Source of the DNA: Candidatus Gastranaerophilales bacterium
GTDB taxonomy: Bacteria; Cyanobacteriota; Vampirovibrionia; Gastranaerophilales; Gastranaerophilaceae
Length of the DNA: 64,000 nucleotides
Assembly: GCA_944325595.1 (NCBI GenBank)
Contig: CALVAQ010000008.1
Location: forward strand, 1 to 64,000
Direction: 5' to 3'
The notes below the pieces were generated by a model, which searched no databases, was not told where the DNA came from, and saw only the letters and a list, made by a program, of their open reading frames with translations. This document shows, piece after piece, positions 24,548-34,546 of the stretch (the first letter of the stretch is position 1; every line of letters begins with the position of its first letter). A program made the translations under genes and the position numbers.

Positions 24548-27052
24548 GTGGACGAAATACTAAACTCGCTAAATGAACAGCAACGAGAAGCTGTTGTTGA
24601 AAAAGAAGGTGCACTGCTTGTACTTGCAGGTGCGGGAAGCGGCAAAACAAAGGTTTTGACAACCCGTATCGTGAATCTTGTAAAAACAGGAGTAAATCCA
24701 TACAAGATTCTTGCCGTAACCTTTACAAACAAAGCAGCAAAAGAAATGCAGGAGCGTCTTTCAAAAATGCTTGGCGAAGATGTCGTAAAGAAAATGTGGG
24801 TCGGAACATTCCACAATATCTGCGGAAGAATTTTGCGCTTTGATATAGAAAATTACAAAAGCCCCGACGGCAGAAAATGGGACAGAAATTACGTTATATA
24901 TGATGATAACGATACAAGCACAATTATAAAAAACGCAATCAAAAAACTGAACATTGATGACAAAGTATTTGCCCCAAAACTCGTTAAAGCTGCAATAAGC
25001 AATGCAAAAAGCAAAATGCAGGATGCCTATACCTTTTCCACAAGAGCAAGAGACTACAGAAGCCAGAAAATTGCAGAAATATACTATGAATACGAAAAAC
25101 AGCTCATGGCAAACAATGCCATTGACTTTGATGACATGCTGCTATTGACTGTAAACCTGTTATCTACAAACGAAGAAGTTAGAAACAAATACCACGAGAG
25201 GTTTTCACATATACTTGTAGATGAGTTTCAAGACACAAACATCAGCCAGTATATGCTAATCAGGCATCTGTACTCAAACGGCAAAACAGATGAAGAACTA
25301 AAAGGCAGAAGTCTCTGTGTCGTCGGGGATGTTGACCAGTCAATATACAGCTGGAGAGGAGCAGACTACAAAATTATTCTCAACTTCCAATCTGATTACA
25401 AAAACTCAAAATTGATAAAACTGGAAAAAAATTACCGTTCCGTTGCCACAATCCTCGATGCTGCAAATGCGATTATTGTCCACAATACGGAACGTGTAAG
25501 CAAAAACCTGTACTCCACAAAAGGTCAGGGCGAAAAAATTGAAATATATGAGTCACAGGACGAAGCAAATGAAGCATACTATATTGCAAAACAAATAAGA
25601 AACTACTCCGGTTCTTTAAATGATTGCGCCGTTTTGTACAGGACCAATGCACAATCAAGAGCGATAGAAGAAGCTTTGATATCTCAGGGTATCGCATACA
25701 GAATGGTGGGCGGACTCAAATTCTATGACAGAAAAGAAGTTAAAGACATAATTGCTTACCTGAAACTTTTGTACAACAGGCATGATTCTCAGAGTTTAAA
25801 AAGAATTATAAATGTACCGAAACGTTCTATTGGTGATACCACTGTCAAAAAAATTCAGGAAATTGCGGATTCCATGGACTATTCAATGTATGATGTTCTA
25901 AAAAATATTGATGAATACGATGATTTTTCCGCAGGGGTAAAAGCAAAACTCAGAGCATTCCTTACTTTGCTGGACAAACTTGATGAAGAAAAAGGCAAGC
26001 TTTCACTGCCTGAATTTATTGCTTTTGTAATAGAAAAAACAGGATATCTCGCAGAATTGAAGCAGGAAGACACTGAAGAGTCGGAATCAAGAATAGAGAA
26101 CCTTCAAGAGCTAGTTAACGTAGCAAGGGACTTTACGCCGGATGAAGAAGATAATATTCTTGGTGAATTTCTTGCACAGGTAGCATTGGTAAGTGATTTG
26201 GACGAAACTCCGGATGCCGACAATGCTGTAACATTGATGACGCTGCATGCAGCAAAAGGGCTTGAGTTTGACACGGTATTTCTTGCAGGACTTGAAGAAG
26301 GAATTTTCCCTCACGGTCGTTCAATCGGAGAAAGCAGCAGCTGGCAAGATTTGGAAGAAGAACGCAGACTTATGTATGTCGGCGTAACAAGAGCGAAGAA
26401 AAAACTCTACATCACATATGCAAAACGAAGACAGATGTGGGGCAGAACGGAATATTTTCAGCCCAGCAGATTTCTGGCAGAAATCCCTGAAAGCCTCACA
26501 GACAGGCATGTCAGTGATGATTCTATGTACTCTTCGAGCAGAAGTTCAACATTCAAACAGGCTGTAAGCAAAATCAAATCAGACCGTTCGGGATATGTGG
26601 AAAAGACAAATTCTTTCGGTGCAAATTTTGTTGCACCTGTTTCCGGTCAAACCGTACAAAGCATAAGCAAAGTAGTAAAACCAAAGCCAACCTACAAATC
26701 ACCCGAACAAAAACAACAAAACAACTTTGTAAAAAGAGAGGCGTTTGTTGTAAAAAATGAAGCCAACAAAGCAAAAGACGAAGAAAAAATAAAAAAACTT
26801 CTCGAGGACAATCCGATTCAGCGGCTTCTTGAAGAAAGAAAGAAAAAAGAAGCGGCACAGGCTTCCGCAGATGCAAATACATCTGCACCAAAAGAATTTT
26901 CAAAAGGTGACAGAGTCTTTCACGGAAAATTCGGAATCGGGCATATTGAAGAAATAAAACAAATCGGTTCTTCAAAAATGTATGTTATTGATTTTGGCAA
27001 ACAAGGCAAAAAAGCAGTAGACTCGCTTTATTCAAATCTGAAAAAGTTTTGA
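24548..27052 (+). CDS. pcrA: ATP-dependent DNA helicase, PcrA/UvrD type
   Basis: Superfamily 1A 3'-5' helicase for repair and replication-fork processing. From the GTG at 24548 the protein begins MDEILNSLNEQQREAV, the normal family start. A TTG at 24518 would add ten unlikely residues. Walker A is GAGSGKT at 28-34. Other motifs are VDEFQDTN, VGDVDQSIYSWRGA, KLEKNYRS, TLMTLHAAKGLEFDTVFLAG and VGVTRAKKKLYITYA. The C-terminal part is a variable linker followed by a tudor-like domain (GDRVFHGKFGIGHIEEI) that in PcrA binds RNA polymerase. The start codon choice is uncertain. Confidence 0.95.
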   Translation: MDEILNSLNEQQREAVVEKEGALLVLAGAGSGKTKVLTTRIVNLVKTGVNPYKILAVTFTNKAAKEMQERLSKMLGEDVVKKMWVGTFHNICGRILRFDIENYKSPDGRKWDRNYVIYDDNDTSTIIKNAIKKLNIDDKVFAPKLVKAAISNAKSKMQDAYTFSTRARDYRSQKIAEIYYEYEKQLMANNAIDFDDMLLLTVNLLSTNEEVRNKYHERFSHILVDEFQDTNISQYMLIRHLYSNGKTDEELKGRSLCVVGDVDQSIYSWRGADYKIILNFQSDYKNSKLIKLEKNYRSVATILDAANAIIVHNTERVSKNLYSTKGQGEKIEIYESQDEANEAYYIAKQIRNYSGSLNDCAVLYRTNAQSRAIEEALISQGIAYRMVGGLKFYDRKEVKDIIAYLKLLYNRHDSQSLKRIINVPKRSIGDTTVKKIQEIADSMDYSMYDVLKNIDEYDDFSAGVKAKLRAFLTLLDKLDEEKGKLSLPEFIAFVIEKTGYLAELKQEDTEESESRIENLQELVNVARDFTPDEEDNILGEFLAQVALVSDLDETPDADNAVTLMTLHAAKGLEFDTVFLAGLEEGIFPHGRSIGESSSWQDLEEERRLMYVGVTRAKKKLYITYAKRRQMWGRTEYFQPSRFLAEIPESLTDRHVSDDSMYSSSRSSTFKQAVSKIKSDRSGYVEKTNSFGANFVAPVSGQTVQSISKVVKPKPTYKSPEQKQQNNFVKREAFVVKNEANKAKDEEKIKKLLEDNPIQRLLEERKKKEAAQASADANTSAPKEFSKGDRVFHGKFGIGHIEEIKQIGSSKMYVIDFGKQGKKAVDSLYSNLKKF

Positions 27053-27196
27053 CGGAGATAATTGTTTCAGCAAAAACAAAATCTGTACTGTTTGTATCCA
27101 ACAATACAAGCGATAATTGAAAAAATTGTTAATAAATTACATTTTTGGGTATTTACTATATATGTTATATAAAATAGTGAAATATTAATAACTCTT

Positions 27197-27754
27197 ATGA
27201 AAAAATTTTTAGTATTTACAATTTTTGTTCTGATAGCGGTGTTATCCAACAATACAGCAATTTCGCAAACATATCTAAATGAATTAAGCGGCACATATCC
27301 TTTTACCCAGAACATTATAAAAGTTTGGGTTGAGCAGCCCGAATACACCGGCATTGTTTCTGACAGTCTAAATGAATGGCGAAAAGCAGCTGGTGGCTGT
27401 ATTAATTTCAGACTCGTTTCAAAAGAATCTATTGCCGATATAAAAGTCTACTATCGAAATACTGTTATAAATAACGGGGAAAAGCTTAACGGTTTATGCA
27501 CCTCTTATAGATACAAAGGTAAACGCACACGACTTGCTATTGCACAAATCGCACTATTAAATGTTAATACAAACAAACCTCGCTCCAGAGATGCACTGTT
27601 TTCTACAACGACTCATGAACTCGGACATGCACTGGGTCTAAGCGGACACTCCAGCGACAGAAATGACATAATGTACAATTATACAAATATGATATACGGC
27701 ATTTACCCATCCGCAAAAGATTACAACACCATACGTGCACTTTACTGCAAGTAA
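27197..27754 (+). CDS. Secreted matrixin-like metalloprotease
   Basis: A 185-residue exported protein: signal peptide about 1-23, then a single catalytic domain with HELGHALGLSGHSS (first His at residue 140), the HExxHxxGxxGH zinc motif of the M10/metzincin group, and a following Met in DIMYN that can form the Met-turn. There is no propeptide cysteine switch, so it would be active on secretion. Two cysteine pairs could be disulfides. Substrate unknown; host or microbial proteins are both possible. Stands alone. Confidence 0.85.
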   Translation: MKKFLVFTIFVLIAVLSNNTAISQTYLNELSGTYPFTQNIIKVWVEQPEYTGIVSDSLNEWRKAAGGCINFRLVSKESIADIKVYYRNTVINNGEKLNGLCTSYRYKGKRTRLAIAQIALLNVNTNKPRSRDALFSTTTHELGHALGLSGHSSDRNDIMYNYTNMIYGIYPSAKDYNTIRALYCK

Positions 27755-29071
27755 TTATATTATTTTGTAAATCAAATTTCTCTGAGGCTGTTCATAATCC
27801 GAAAAAGTAAACGCATCTTTCAAAAATTCTTTTGCAAGAGAGAGTTTCTCTTCATCATTTGCATACAATGTAGCTATGACATCTCCTCTTGAAACCCTTT
27901 CTCCGTATATCTTGTTTAAATAGATACCTGCTGAGTAATCTATGGGGTCAGACTTTCTCTCACGACCTGCACCGAGCAGTTTACACGCATACGCAGTTTT
28001 GTATGCATCAATGTTTTGGACATATCCGTCTTTTTCGGCATAAATACTTTCCGCAAATTCCGGCTGGGCAAACAATCGGTAATTGTCAACAACCAGAGGA
28101 TTTCCGTTTTGCGATTTAACAAGCTTTCTGAAGCAATCAAGGGCAGCACCGGTCTCAATTGCATTTTGAATCTTCTGATATGCTTCTTCTTTTGAATTAG
28201 CTTTACCGAGTTCAACAAGAGTCAATGCAGCCATTTCATATGTAAGTTCTTTTATATCGGGTGTCATTACACCTTTCAAAAACTCGATTGATTCAATGAC
28301 TTCAATAGCATTGCCTACAGCTCTGCCGAGAGGCTGCTCCATCGAGGTAATCACTGCGTGAAATTTCTTTCCGAGTTTTGCAGCTATGTCAACCATCCAT
28401 TGAGCCAGTTCGCAGGCTTTTTCCGGCGTTTTTATAAAAGCGCCGGAACCGTATTTTACATCAAGGACCACATAATCTGCACCGGAGGCAATTTTTTTGG
28501 ACACAACAGATGAAGAAATCAAAGGTATTGCATCAACCGTTGCCGTAACATCTCTCAAGGCATACAGTTTTCCGTCTGCAGGTGTAAGACGTTTTGTCTG
28601 CGCACCGATTGCAAGCCCGACATCTTTGACTTTTTCAATGAGTTCTTCCACCTCCAAATCGGTTCTAAATCCGGGAATCGACTCGAGTTTGTCAATTGTT
28701 CCGCCGGTATGACCGAGACCTCTGCCCGATAGTTTTGCAATCGGAACGCCGCAAGCAGCCAGAAGAGGTATGAGAATGAGTGTAATTTTATCGCCCACCC
28801 CGCCTGTAGAATGCTTGTCTGCAACATGAGGACAAATGGAATGCAATGCCGAAAGGTCAATTGTTTCACCGGAATTTATTATAGCTTTTGTTAAATTTGC
28901 CGTTTCATCTATTGTCATTCCCTGAAAATATACAGCCATAAGCCAGGCAGAAACCTGATAATCCTCTGCTTTTCCGTTCATCAATGAATCAACAATAAAT
29001 TGAATTTCTTCTTTTGTGTGCTCAAAACCTTTTTTCTTTTTTTCAATTAAATCGACAAATCTCACATTCAC
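27755..29071 (-). CDS. pdp: Pyrimidine-nucleoside phosphorylase
   Basis: Phosphorolyses thymidine/uridine to the base and (deoxy)ribose-1-phosphate. The 438-residue length and the motif KHSTGGVGD (86-94) with SGRGLGHTGGTIDKLE, QTKRLTPADGKLYALRD and DVKYGSGAF are family signatures. TGGVGDKITL carries the phosphate site. The specificity call (pdp versus deoA) is not secure. Convergent with the matrixin-like gene, adjoining it without a gap. Confidence 0.93.
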   Translation of the reverse strand: MNVRFVDLIEKKKKGFEHTKEEIQFIVDSLMNGKAEDYQVSAWLMAVYFQGMTIDETANLTKAIINSGETIDLSALHSICPHVADKHSTGGVGDKITLILIPLLAACGVPIAKLSGRGLGHTGGTIDKLESIPGFRTDLEVEELIEKVKDVGLAIGAQTKRLTPADGKLYALRDVTATVDAIPLISSSVVSKKIASGADYVVLDVKYGSGAFIKTPEKACELAQWMVDIAAKLGKKFHAVITSMEQPLGRAVGNAIEVIESIEFLKGVMTPDIKELTYEMAALTLVELGKANSKEEAYQKIQNAIETGAALDCFRKLVKSQNGNPLVVDNYRLFAQPEFAESIYAEKDGYVQNIDAYKTAYACKLLGAGRERKSDPIDYSAGIYLNKIYGERVSRGDVIATLYANDEEKLSLAKEFLKDAFTFSDYEQPQRNLIYKII

Positions 29072-29229
29072 CTCAAAATCAGTTCTTTACTTTATTTAAA
29101 GATATCATATTTATTGATTTTTATAAACGCTTAACAAAACTTAAACATATGCTAAAGTTTTTTTCCTGCCTTTCCGATATACAGCATGTGTATGAAGATA
29201 TAAAAAGACCAATAACGTAGTATAAAAAT

Positions 29230-29553
29230 ATGGATGTGCAGGATATCGTAACAGAAGATAAAGAGCTGAAGGAAGTCGGGCTGGAACTTATGTTTTTGAC
29301 TCCCGAAAAGTGCAGCCATGAGGACGGAATCACCGCAGTAGAACTGAGCCGTCAGTTGAATATGCCTATTGATACCGTGAAAAAAAAGCTAAAAATTCTG
29401 TTTGATAAAGGAATTGTTCAGGTAAAAGGCATAAATCCGAAAATCTGGAAGTTTAATGAATACAATTTCCAAAGAATGGATGAAGAAGACGAGGTATACT
29501 TGCTGCTTTGCAGTTTTGATGATGTAGACTTTGACAGGTATTTTTCGTACTGA
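29230..29553 (+). CDS. Winged-helix DNA-binding protein, unknown target
   Basis: A 107-residue protein with a winged helix-turn-helix at about 35-85: TAVELSRQLNMPIDTVKKKL is the helix-turn-helix and GIVQVKGINPKIWKF the wing. The acidic C-terminus (RMDEEDEVYLLLC) may mediate oligomerisation. No ligand domain. The 158 bases between it and the phosphorylase gene are AT-rich and could hold both promoters and its own operator, but no clear palindrome is seen. Confidence 0.65.
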   Translation: MDVQDIVTEDKELKEVGLELMFLTPEKCSHEDGITAVELSRQLNMPIDTVKKKLKILFDKGIVQVKGINPKIWKFNEYNFQRMDEEDEVYLLLCSFDDVDFDRYFSY

Positions 29554-29649
29554 TTTAGTTTGTTTATAAATCCTTTCTTTCAACCAGTTTTACAAAAGAA
29601 GGTGCGAAAAACACAAAACATGAAAACAAACTTTATTGCTACAATTATA

Positions 29650-30267
29650 CTATTTTTTGAACATATTATTTACAATTCTTTTTGTATCTTCAAAGACTTG
29701 TTCAATAGAATTGTCTGCATTTACGACTTTAATTCTTTCGGGTTCGGTTTTAGCAAGCTCGAGATATCCGAAACGTACTTTTTTATGAAATTCAATTCCT
29801 GCCGCTTCCATCCTGTCTTTTTCGTCGCCGACACGCAGCTGAGCAACTTCCGTAGAAACATCAAAGACTATAGTCAAATCCGGTTTCATGCCTGCTGTTG
29901 CAAGGTTATTAAGATATGTGAGTTCTTCAATATTTTCGCCTCTGCCATATCCCTGATACGCAATAGTAGAATCGGTATGTCTGTCACAGATGACGATTTT
30001 TCCTTCCGCTACTGCCGGTTTTATTACATGTTCAATATTTTGAGACCTGTCAGCAAGAAACAAAAAAGCCTCGCATCTTGGCGCAACTTCTCCGTCATAA
30101 TACAAAAGGAGCTCTCTGATTCTCTGTCCCAACCCTATAGAACCGGGTTCTCTGGTCCAAACAACCTCATAGCCCTGCTGTTCAAGATACTCCTGCAAAA
30201 GTCTTGACTGCGTGGTTTTGCCGCAGCCGTCAGCACCTTCAAGTGTAATAAAATATCCTCTTCTCAT
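29650..30267 (-). CDS. tmk: Thymidylate kinase
   Basis: Phosphorylates dTMP to dTDP. The P-loop is EGADGCGKTTQ (10-20). TREPG supplies the base-binding turn. DRHTDSTIAYQGYGRG is the DRY-type motif with His in place of Tyr. At 205 residues it is standard length. Located 14 bases downstream of serS, so likely co-transcribed. Confidence 0.95.
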   Translation of the reverse strand: MRRGYFITLEGADGCGKTTQSRLLQEYLEQQGYEVVWTREPGSIGLGQRIRELLLYYDGEVAPRCEAFLFLADRSQNIEHVIKPAVAEGKIVICDRHTDSTIAYQGYGRGENIEELTYLNNLATAGMKPDLTIVFDVSTEVAQLRVGDEKDRMEAAGIEFHKKVRFGYLELAKTEPERIKVVNADNSIEQVFEDTKRIVNNMFKK

Positions 30268-30281
30268 ACAAAAAAGCCCGC

Positions 30282-31547
30282 CTATATTCTGTCAAAGCCG
30301 GTATATTTTTGAAGGACTTCAGGAATAAGAATTGTTCCGTCTTCCTGCTGGAAGTTTTCAACTATAGCGGCAAATGTTCTTCCCACAGCAAGACCTGAGC
30401 CGTTCATTGTATAGCAATAATTGACTTTGCCGGTTTCTTTGCTTCTGTATTTCAAGCCGGCACGGCGTGCCTGAAAATCACCGAATACAGAGCAGCTTGA
30501 TATTTCTTTATAGCTGTTGTAAGAAGGCATCCAGACCTCAAGGTCATAGCATTTTCTTGCGGAAAAACCGATATCGCCGGTGCTTAATTCCATTCTTCTG
30601 TACGGAAGATTGAGCATTTCAAGCATTTCTTCAGCATCTCTGGTGAGTTTTTCGTGCTCTTCCGGTGCCTGTTCAGGCGTAGTAAGTTTTACGAGTTCCA
30701 CTTTATTAAACTGGTGAACCCTAATCAACCCTCTTGTGTCTTTACCTGCGGAACCGGCCTCCCTTCTAAAACACGGAGTGTAAGCAGTCATACATTTCGG
30801 CAGGTCATCTTCAGACAAAATCTCGTTACAATAGATATTTGTAACGGGAACTTCCGCTGTCGGAATCAAATACAAATCTTCGTCAACGCATTTGTACATA
30901 TCTTCTTTAAATTTCGGCAGTTGCCCCGTGCCTGTCATTGCCATTCCGTTAACAAGAACCGGCGGAAGAATTTCTTCATAGCCGTGTTTTGAAGTATGAA
31001 CGTCAAGAAAGAAGTTTATAATAGCTCTTTCGAGTTTTGCGCCTTTGTTTTTGTAAATATAAAATCTTGACTGAGAGATTTTTACACCTCTTTCAAAATC
31101 GACGAGGTCTTTTTCTACAGTCAAATCCCAGTGCGGTTTTTGTTCAAAAGACGGTTTTGAAACTTCTCCGACAACCTTTACAACTCTGTTTGCCGAATCA
31201 TCAGGACCTATCGGAATATTCTCATCCGGCATATTAGGAATGCTCAAAAGCAGATTTTTTTGTTTTTCATTTAATTCAACTTCTTTTTCTTCTAGTGTTT
31301 TTATTTCATCACCGAGTTTACGGACATCTTCTTGTATTGCATCTGTATTTTCGCCGTTCTTTTTCATCATACCGATTTTTTGAGATTCGGCTTTTCTTTT
31401 TGCACGAAGTTCATCTGCTTCTGTTTGAACTTTTCTTCTTTCAACATCTATTTCAAGAACCTCATTTATGCTCAAATCAGGATTTCTTCTTTTCAGCAGT
31501 TCATTAACTTTTTCAGGATTTTCTCTGATAATTTTGATGTCTAACAT
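30282..31547 (-). CDS. serS: Serine--tRNA ligase
   Basis: Class II synthetase charging tRNA-Ser. The N-terminal antiparallel coiled coil (about 25-105) binds the long variable arm. Motif 2 appears as PCFRREAGSAGKDTRGLIRV and motif 3 in SGLAVGRTFAAIVENFQ. At 421 residues it is the usual length. ISSCSVFGDFQARRA is also typical. First gene of a serS-tmk operon. Confidence 0.97.
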   Translation of the reverse strand: MLDIKIIRENPEKVNELLKRRNPDLSINEVLEIDVERRKVQTEADELRAKRKAESQKIGMMKKNGENTDAIQEDVRKLGDEIKTLEEKEVELNEKQKNLLLSIPNMPDENIPIGPDDSANRVVKVVGEVSKPSFEQKPHWDLTVEKDLVDFERGVKISQSRFYIYKNKGAKLERAIINFFLDVHTSKHGYEEILPPVLVNGMAMTGTGQLPKFKEDMYKCVDEDLYLIPTAEVPVTNIYCNEILSEDDLPKCMTAYTPCFRREAGSAGKDTRGLIRVHQFNKVELVKLTTPEQAPEEHEKLTRDAEEMLEMLNLPYRRMELSTGDIGFSARKCYDLEVWMPSYNSYKEISSCSVFGDFQARRAGLKYRSKETGKVNYCYTMNGSGLAVGRTFAAIVENFQQEDGTILIPEVLQKYTGFDRI

Positions 31548-31636
31548 AAAAAACTCTTTCTAATTCCCAATACTTTCGTGACTTAATTTTATAAAAAAAT
31601 AATTGAAAAATCCAGAAAATTAATTAAAATAGTTGT

Positions 31637-32224
31637 ATGAAAAGATTTCTTTCATTACTGTTTATAGCTGTTTTTGCCTTTTGCGGCATATCTTGTTTTG
31701 TGCAGAAGTCTCACGCTGAAACACAGCTTAGGAACTACAAAGCAATAAAACTGGCAAAAGGCTCATTTTTAAAAGCAATCAGCCAGCGGGACATTTCTAC
31801 CTCTACGGCAAAAGTAGGCGACGTGCAGTATTTTACCAATCCGGAGGATGTCTTTGTCGGTGAATCAAAAATTATACCGAAAAATTCCGTATATCTAGGG
31901 GAAGTTGAACAGATAATAGAAGCTGTTGAAGGCATAAATGCATCTATGAAAATAAAAATATACAAGGTTATTACCCCCGACAGGAAAGAATACGCTATAG
32001 ATGCCAATGTGTATAAAAACGGCTCAACAATGATTGGCGGAGAGTTGACAGAAGTAGCCTACTATACAAGAATCCCGCACTATGCAGGCACCTGGAAAAA
32101 AGGTGTTTTGCAGTTTGTTCCGACATCAATCAGGGCAATGGGTCGTCCTACGGTAATCAGAGCGGGAGATGAAGTCACTTTTATAATAAACAGTGATATG
32201 GGACTGTACAATCCGCAGAAGTAA
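31637..32224 (+). CDS. Exported beta-domain protein, VirB10-like pattern
   Basis: A 195-residue protein with a signal peptide (about 1-27, cleavage near SHA-E). The mature part carries KGSFLKAISQRDISTSTAKVGD, KIIPKNSVYLGEVE, SMKIKIYKVITPDRKEYAI and a final RAGDEVTFIINSD. The order of GSxL, VGDV, IPKNS and TPDxKEY matches the domain in 16113-17153. A single-domain periplasmic or outer-membrane-associated protein. Not assigned to a named family. Confidence 0.65.
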   Translation: MKRFLSLLFIAVFAFCGISCFVQKSHAETQLRNYKAIKLAKGSFLKAISQRDISTSTAKVGDVQYFTNPEDVFVGESKIIPKNSVYLGEVEQIIEAVEGINASMKIKIYKVITPDRKEYAIDANVYKNGSTMIGGELTEVAYYTRIPHYAGTWKKGVLQFVPTSIRAMGRPTVIRAGDEVTFIINSDMGLYNPQK

Positions 32225-32318
32225 GCTTAATGTTTTAAAAAATTTTGATTCATTTTGTTGATATATTTTCGTTTTTTATTTATAAATATCAGTATTAAGC
32301 AACAAAACTCTAAAGGTC

Positions 32319-33272
32319 ATGCCTGATTACCAAACGATGGATTTTAATATCATTGCATCTGACTGTCTGATAGCCACAAATACTGACAGCAAAAGAGTTA
32401 TTGACCTTTTGGAAGCATTAAAAGAAAAATATACGGACATTGAACTTATTGCTATTTTCAATTATTTCCTGAAAATAGAATACAATTCCGATGTACTGTG
32501 CTGGCTTGTACGGACACTGGACAAATACAGAGATTCTTCTTCACTGGAGCCTTTGACGGAACTCCTTTTGATGAAAGACCACACCCCCAGTGCTGATTAT
32601 GACAGAGAATATTACACAAATGTCAGGGTGCTCTGCGCAAAAGCAATTTCAAATCTAAAAGATCACTCATCAGTACATGTTTTGATGCACTGCCTCAATG
32701 ATAAAAATGAAAACTACAAAATACGTCTCAGCTGCGCCGATGCACTCGGCAGACTCGGTGACAAATATGCTGTTACAACACTGATGGATGTTGTTTCAGA
32801 TGAAGAAGAAAAGTCGGTATACATCAGAGAATCCGCAGCAGTAGCGCTCGGACTGATAGGCGATATCAGGGCTGTTGACTCGCTTGTTGGCATCCTTGAA
32901 ACAAAAAACGGAATAATGGACAAATTTACATATCTCAAAGAGAAAGTGGTAGAAGCAATTTGTAAACTTAATCCGAACAAAACAGACAGGGTATTTAAAG
33001 CTCTTAAAAATTCATTGTCGGATGAAAATCCGCAGGTCAGAATAAATGCAATTGAAGCGCTTATGGATTACGAAACCGATGAAGCAGCTGAATTGATAAA
33101 AAATATGCTGAAAGACGAAGATGACGAAGTTCAAAGAAATGCCGTAATTGCTTTGTACAATATGCAGGGAGAAAATATCCTCAAAGAAATAATAAGTACA
33201 AACGGATATTCAAATCTATGCAAAGAAGAGGCCCGGACTATACTGGAAGAAGAGAGTGAAGATGGAGAGTAA
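32319..33272 (+). CDS. HEAT-repeat protein
   Basis: A 317-residue soluble protein made of about eight HEAT/PBS-lyase-type repeats. Clear units are VRVLCAKAISNLKDHSSVHV, KIRLSCADALGRLGDKYAV, IRESAAVALGLIGDIRAV, VRINAIEALMDYE and VQRNAVIALYNMQ. HEAT arrays of this kind act as scaffolds. In cyanobacteria they also serve as phycobilin lyases, for which there is no reason here. The 3' end overlaps queC by 11 bases, indicating coupled translation. Confidence 0.85.
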   Translation: MPDYQTMDFNIIASDCLIATNTDSKRVIDLLEALKEKYTDIELIAIFNYFLKIEYNSDVLCWLVRTLDKYRDSSSLEPLTELLLMKDHTPSADYDREYYTNVRVLCAKAISNLKDHSSVHVLMHCLNDKNENYKIRLSCADALGRLGDKYAVTTLMDVVSDEEEKSVYIRESAAVALGLIGDIRAVDSLVGILETKNGIMDKFTYLKEKVVEAICKLNPNKTDRVFKALKNSLSDENPQVRINAIEALMDYETDEAAELIKNMLKDEDDEVQRNAVIALYNMQGENILKEIISTNGYSNLCKEEARTILEEESEDGE

Positions 33273-33951
33273 AAAGGCTGTTATACTTTTGTCCGGCGGT
33301 TTGGACTCCGTTGTTTCTATGGCTGTTGCAAAAGAACAGATGATAGATTTTGAACTTGCTTTGACTTTTAACTACGGACAAAAATCATACAAAAAAGAAA
33401 TTGCCGCCTCATCAGCAATAGCAAATTATTACGGAATAGCCCATAAATGCATTGAGCTTGATTGGCTCAAAGAAATCACAAACACATCGCTCGTATCAGA
33501 AGAGAATGTCCCCGAAGTATCACAAAATGAGCTTGATGACAGTGTTTTAACTAAAGAAAGTATGAAAAATGTTTGGGTGCCGAACAGAAACGGGCTTTTT
33601 ATCAATATTGCCGCAGCATATGCCGATTCTTTCGGATATGATTATATAGTTATAGGCGCAAACAGCGAAGAAGCAAAAACATTTTCCGACAATTCAAAAG
33701 AATTTGTTGAAGATACAAATAAAACACTTGAAACATCAACAAACAAAGACATAAAAGTGCTTGCACCTCTTATTGAATACGACAAAGAAACTATTGTAAA
33801 AAAAGCGCTGGAATTAAATGTACCGCTAAACCTTGTAAACAGTTGTTACAATAATACACCGAAACATTGCGGAAAGTGTGAATCCTGTAACAGACTAAAA
33901 AGAGCACTGGAAAGTGCCGGTGCTTATGAATTGATAGAAAAATTATTTTAA
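33262..33951 (+). CDS. queC: 7-cyano-7-deazaguanine synthase
   Basis: Makes preQ0, the precursor of queuosine, from CDG, ammonia and ATP. The PP-loop is ILLSGGLDSVVS at the N-terminus. NRNGLFINIAAAYA and GANSEEAKTFSDNS are family segments, and CYNNTPKHCGKCESC supplies the four zinc cysteines near the C-terminus. I use the ATG at 33262, with GAAGAAGAGAG upstream, rather than GTG 33256. queD, queE and queF are not in the window. Confidence 0.95.
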   Translation: MESKKAVILLSGGLDSVVSMAVAKEQMIDFELALTFNYGQKSYKKEIAASSAIANYYGIAHKCIELDWLKEITNTSLVSEENVPEVSQNELDDSVLTKESMKNVWVPNRNGLFINIAAAYADSFGYDYIVIGANSEEAKTFSDNSKEFVEDTNKTLETSTNKDIKVLAPLIEYDKETIVKKALELNVPLNLVNSCYNNTPKHCGKCESCNRLKRALESAGAYELIEKLF

Positions 33952-33967
33952 ATAAACCGGAGACAAG

Positions 33968-34543
33968 ATGAAATCACTATTTATTGACAAAGAAATAAAA
34001 TACATAGGCAGCCAGCTTGCGCCTCACTGGATATACAAAAACTTTCATATCCTCGGAGATGCAATAGTCGCATTCACGGGGGAAATGGATGTAAAAATCA
34101 CAGAGATGGTCGATATTGAAGATGTTATCACAAATTCTCCCATTTACAGCAAAAAAATGGTGAGTTTTATAATTGAACAGTTTGGAATAAGTCTTTCTGA
34201 ATGCGTGCTAAGGCAGCGCTTTTTGATATGTATAATCATTGAAGAGCTTAGAAAAATACTGGGTGACAGCTTCAAAATCTCAAGAAGCGGTGATGATATT
34301 TTTGTTGAAATAGACGGCAAGAACAAGAAATTATCCGTATCTATTGCCACAAAATCCACCACTTCAGGATTGATTCATACAGGATTAAACATCAATCCCG
34401 AGGGCGCACCGATTGATGCTTGCGGTTTGACAACAGATCTCGGAATAACAGACATTGAAAAATTTGCTAAAAATGTCATGAAAAGGTATATTGAAGAAAA
34501 CGATGAAATTTTAGATGCTACTTGTAAAGTCAGAGGAGTATAA
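33968..34543 (+). CDS. DUF366 family protein
   Basis: A 191-residue protein matching DUF366: IGSQLAPHWIYKNFHILGD, AFTGEMDVKITEMVDIEDV, MVSFIIEQFG, and a C-terminal block ending GLTTDLGI. The function of the family is unknown. It starts 16 bases after queC and ends 3 bases before the SPOR gene, in one operon. A role in tRNA modification is only a guess from context. CGGAGACAAG upstream of the ATG gives a good ribosome binding site. Confidence 0.8.
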   Translation: MKSLFIDKEIKYIGSQLAPHWIYKNFHILGDAIVAFTGEMDVKITEMVDIEDVITNSPIYSKKMVSFIIEQFGISLSECVLRQRFLICIIIEELRKILGDSFKISRSGDDIFVEIDGKNKKLSVSIATKSTTSGLIHTGLNINPEGAPIDACGLTTDLGITDIEKFAKNVMKRYIEENDEILDATCKVRGV

Positions 34544-34546
34544 TTG

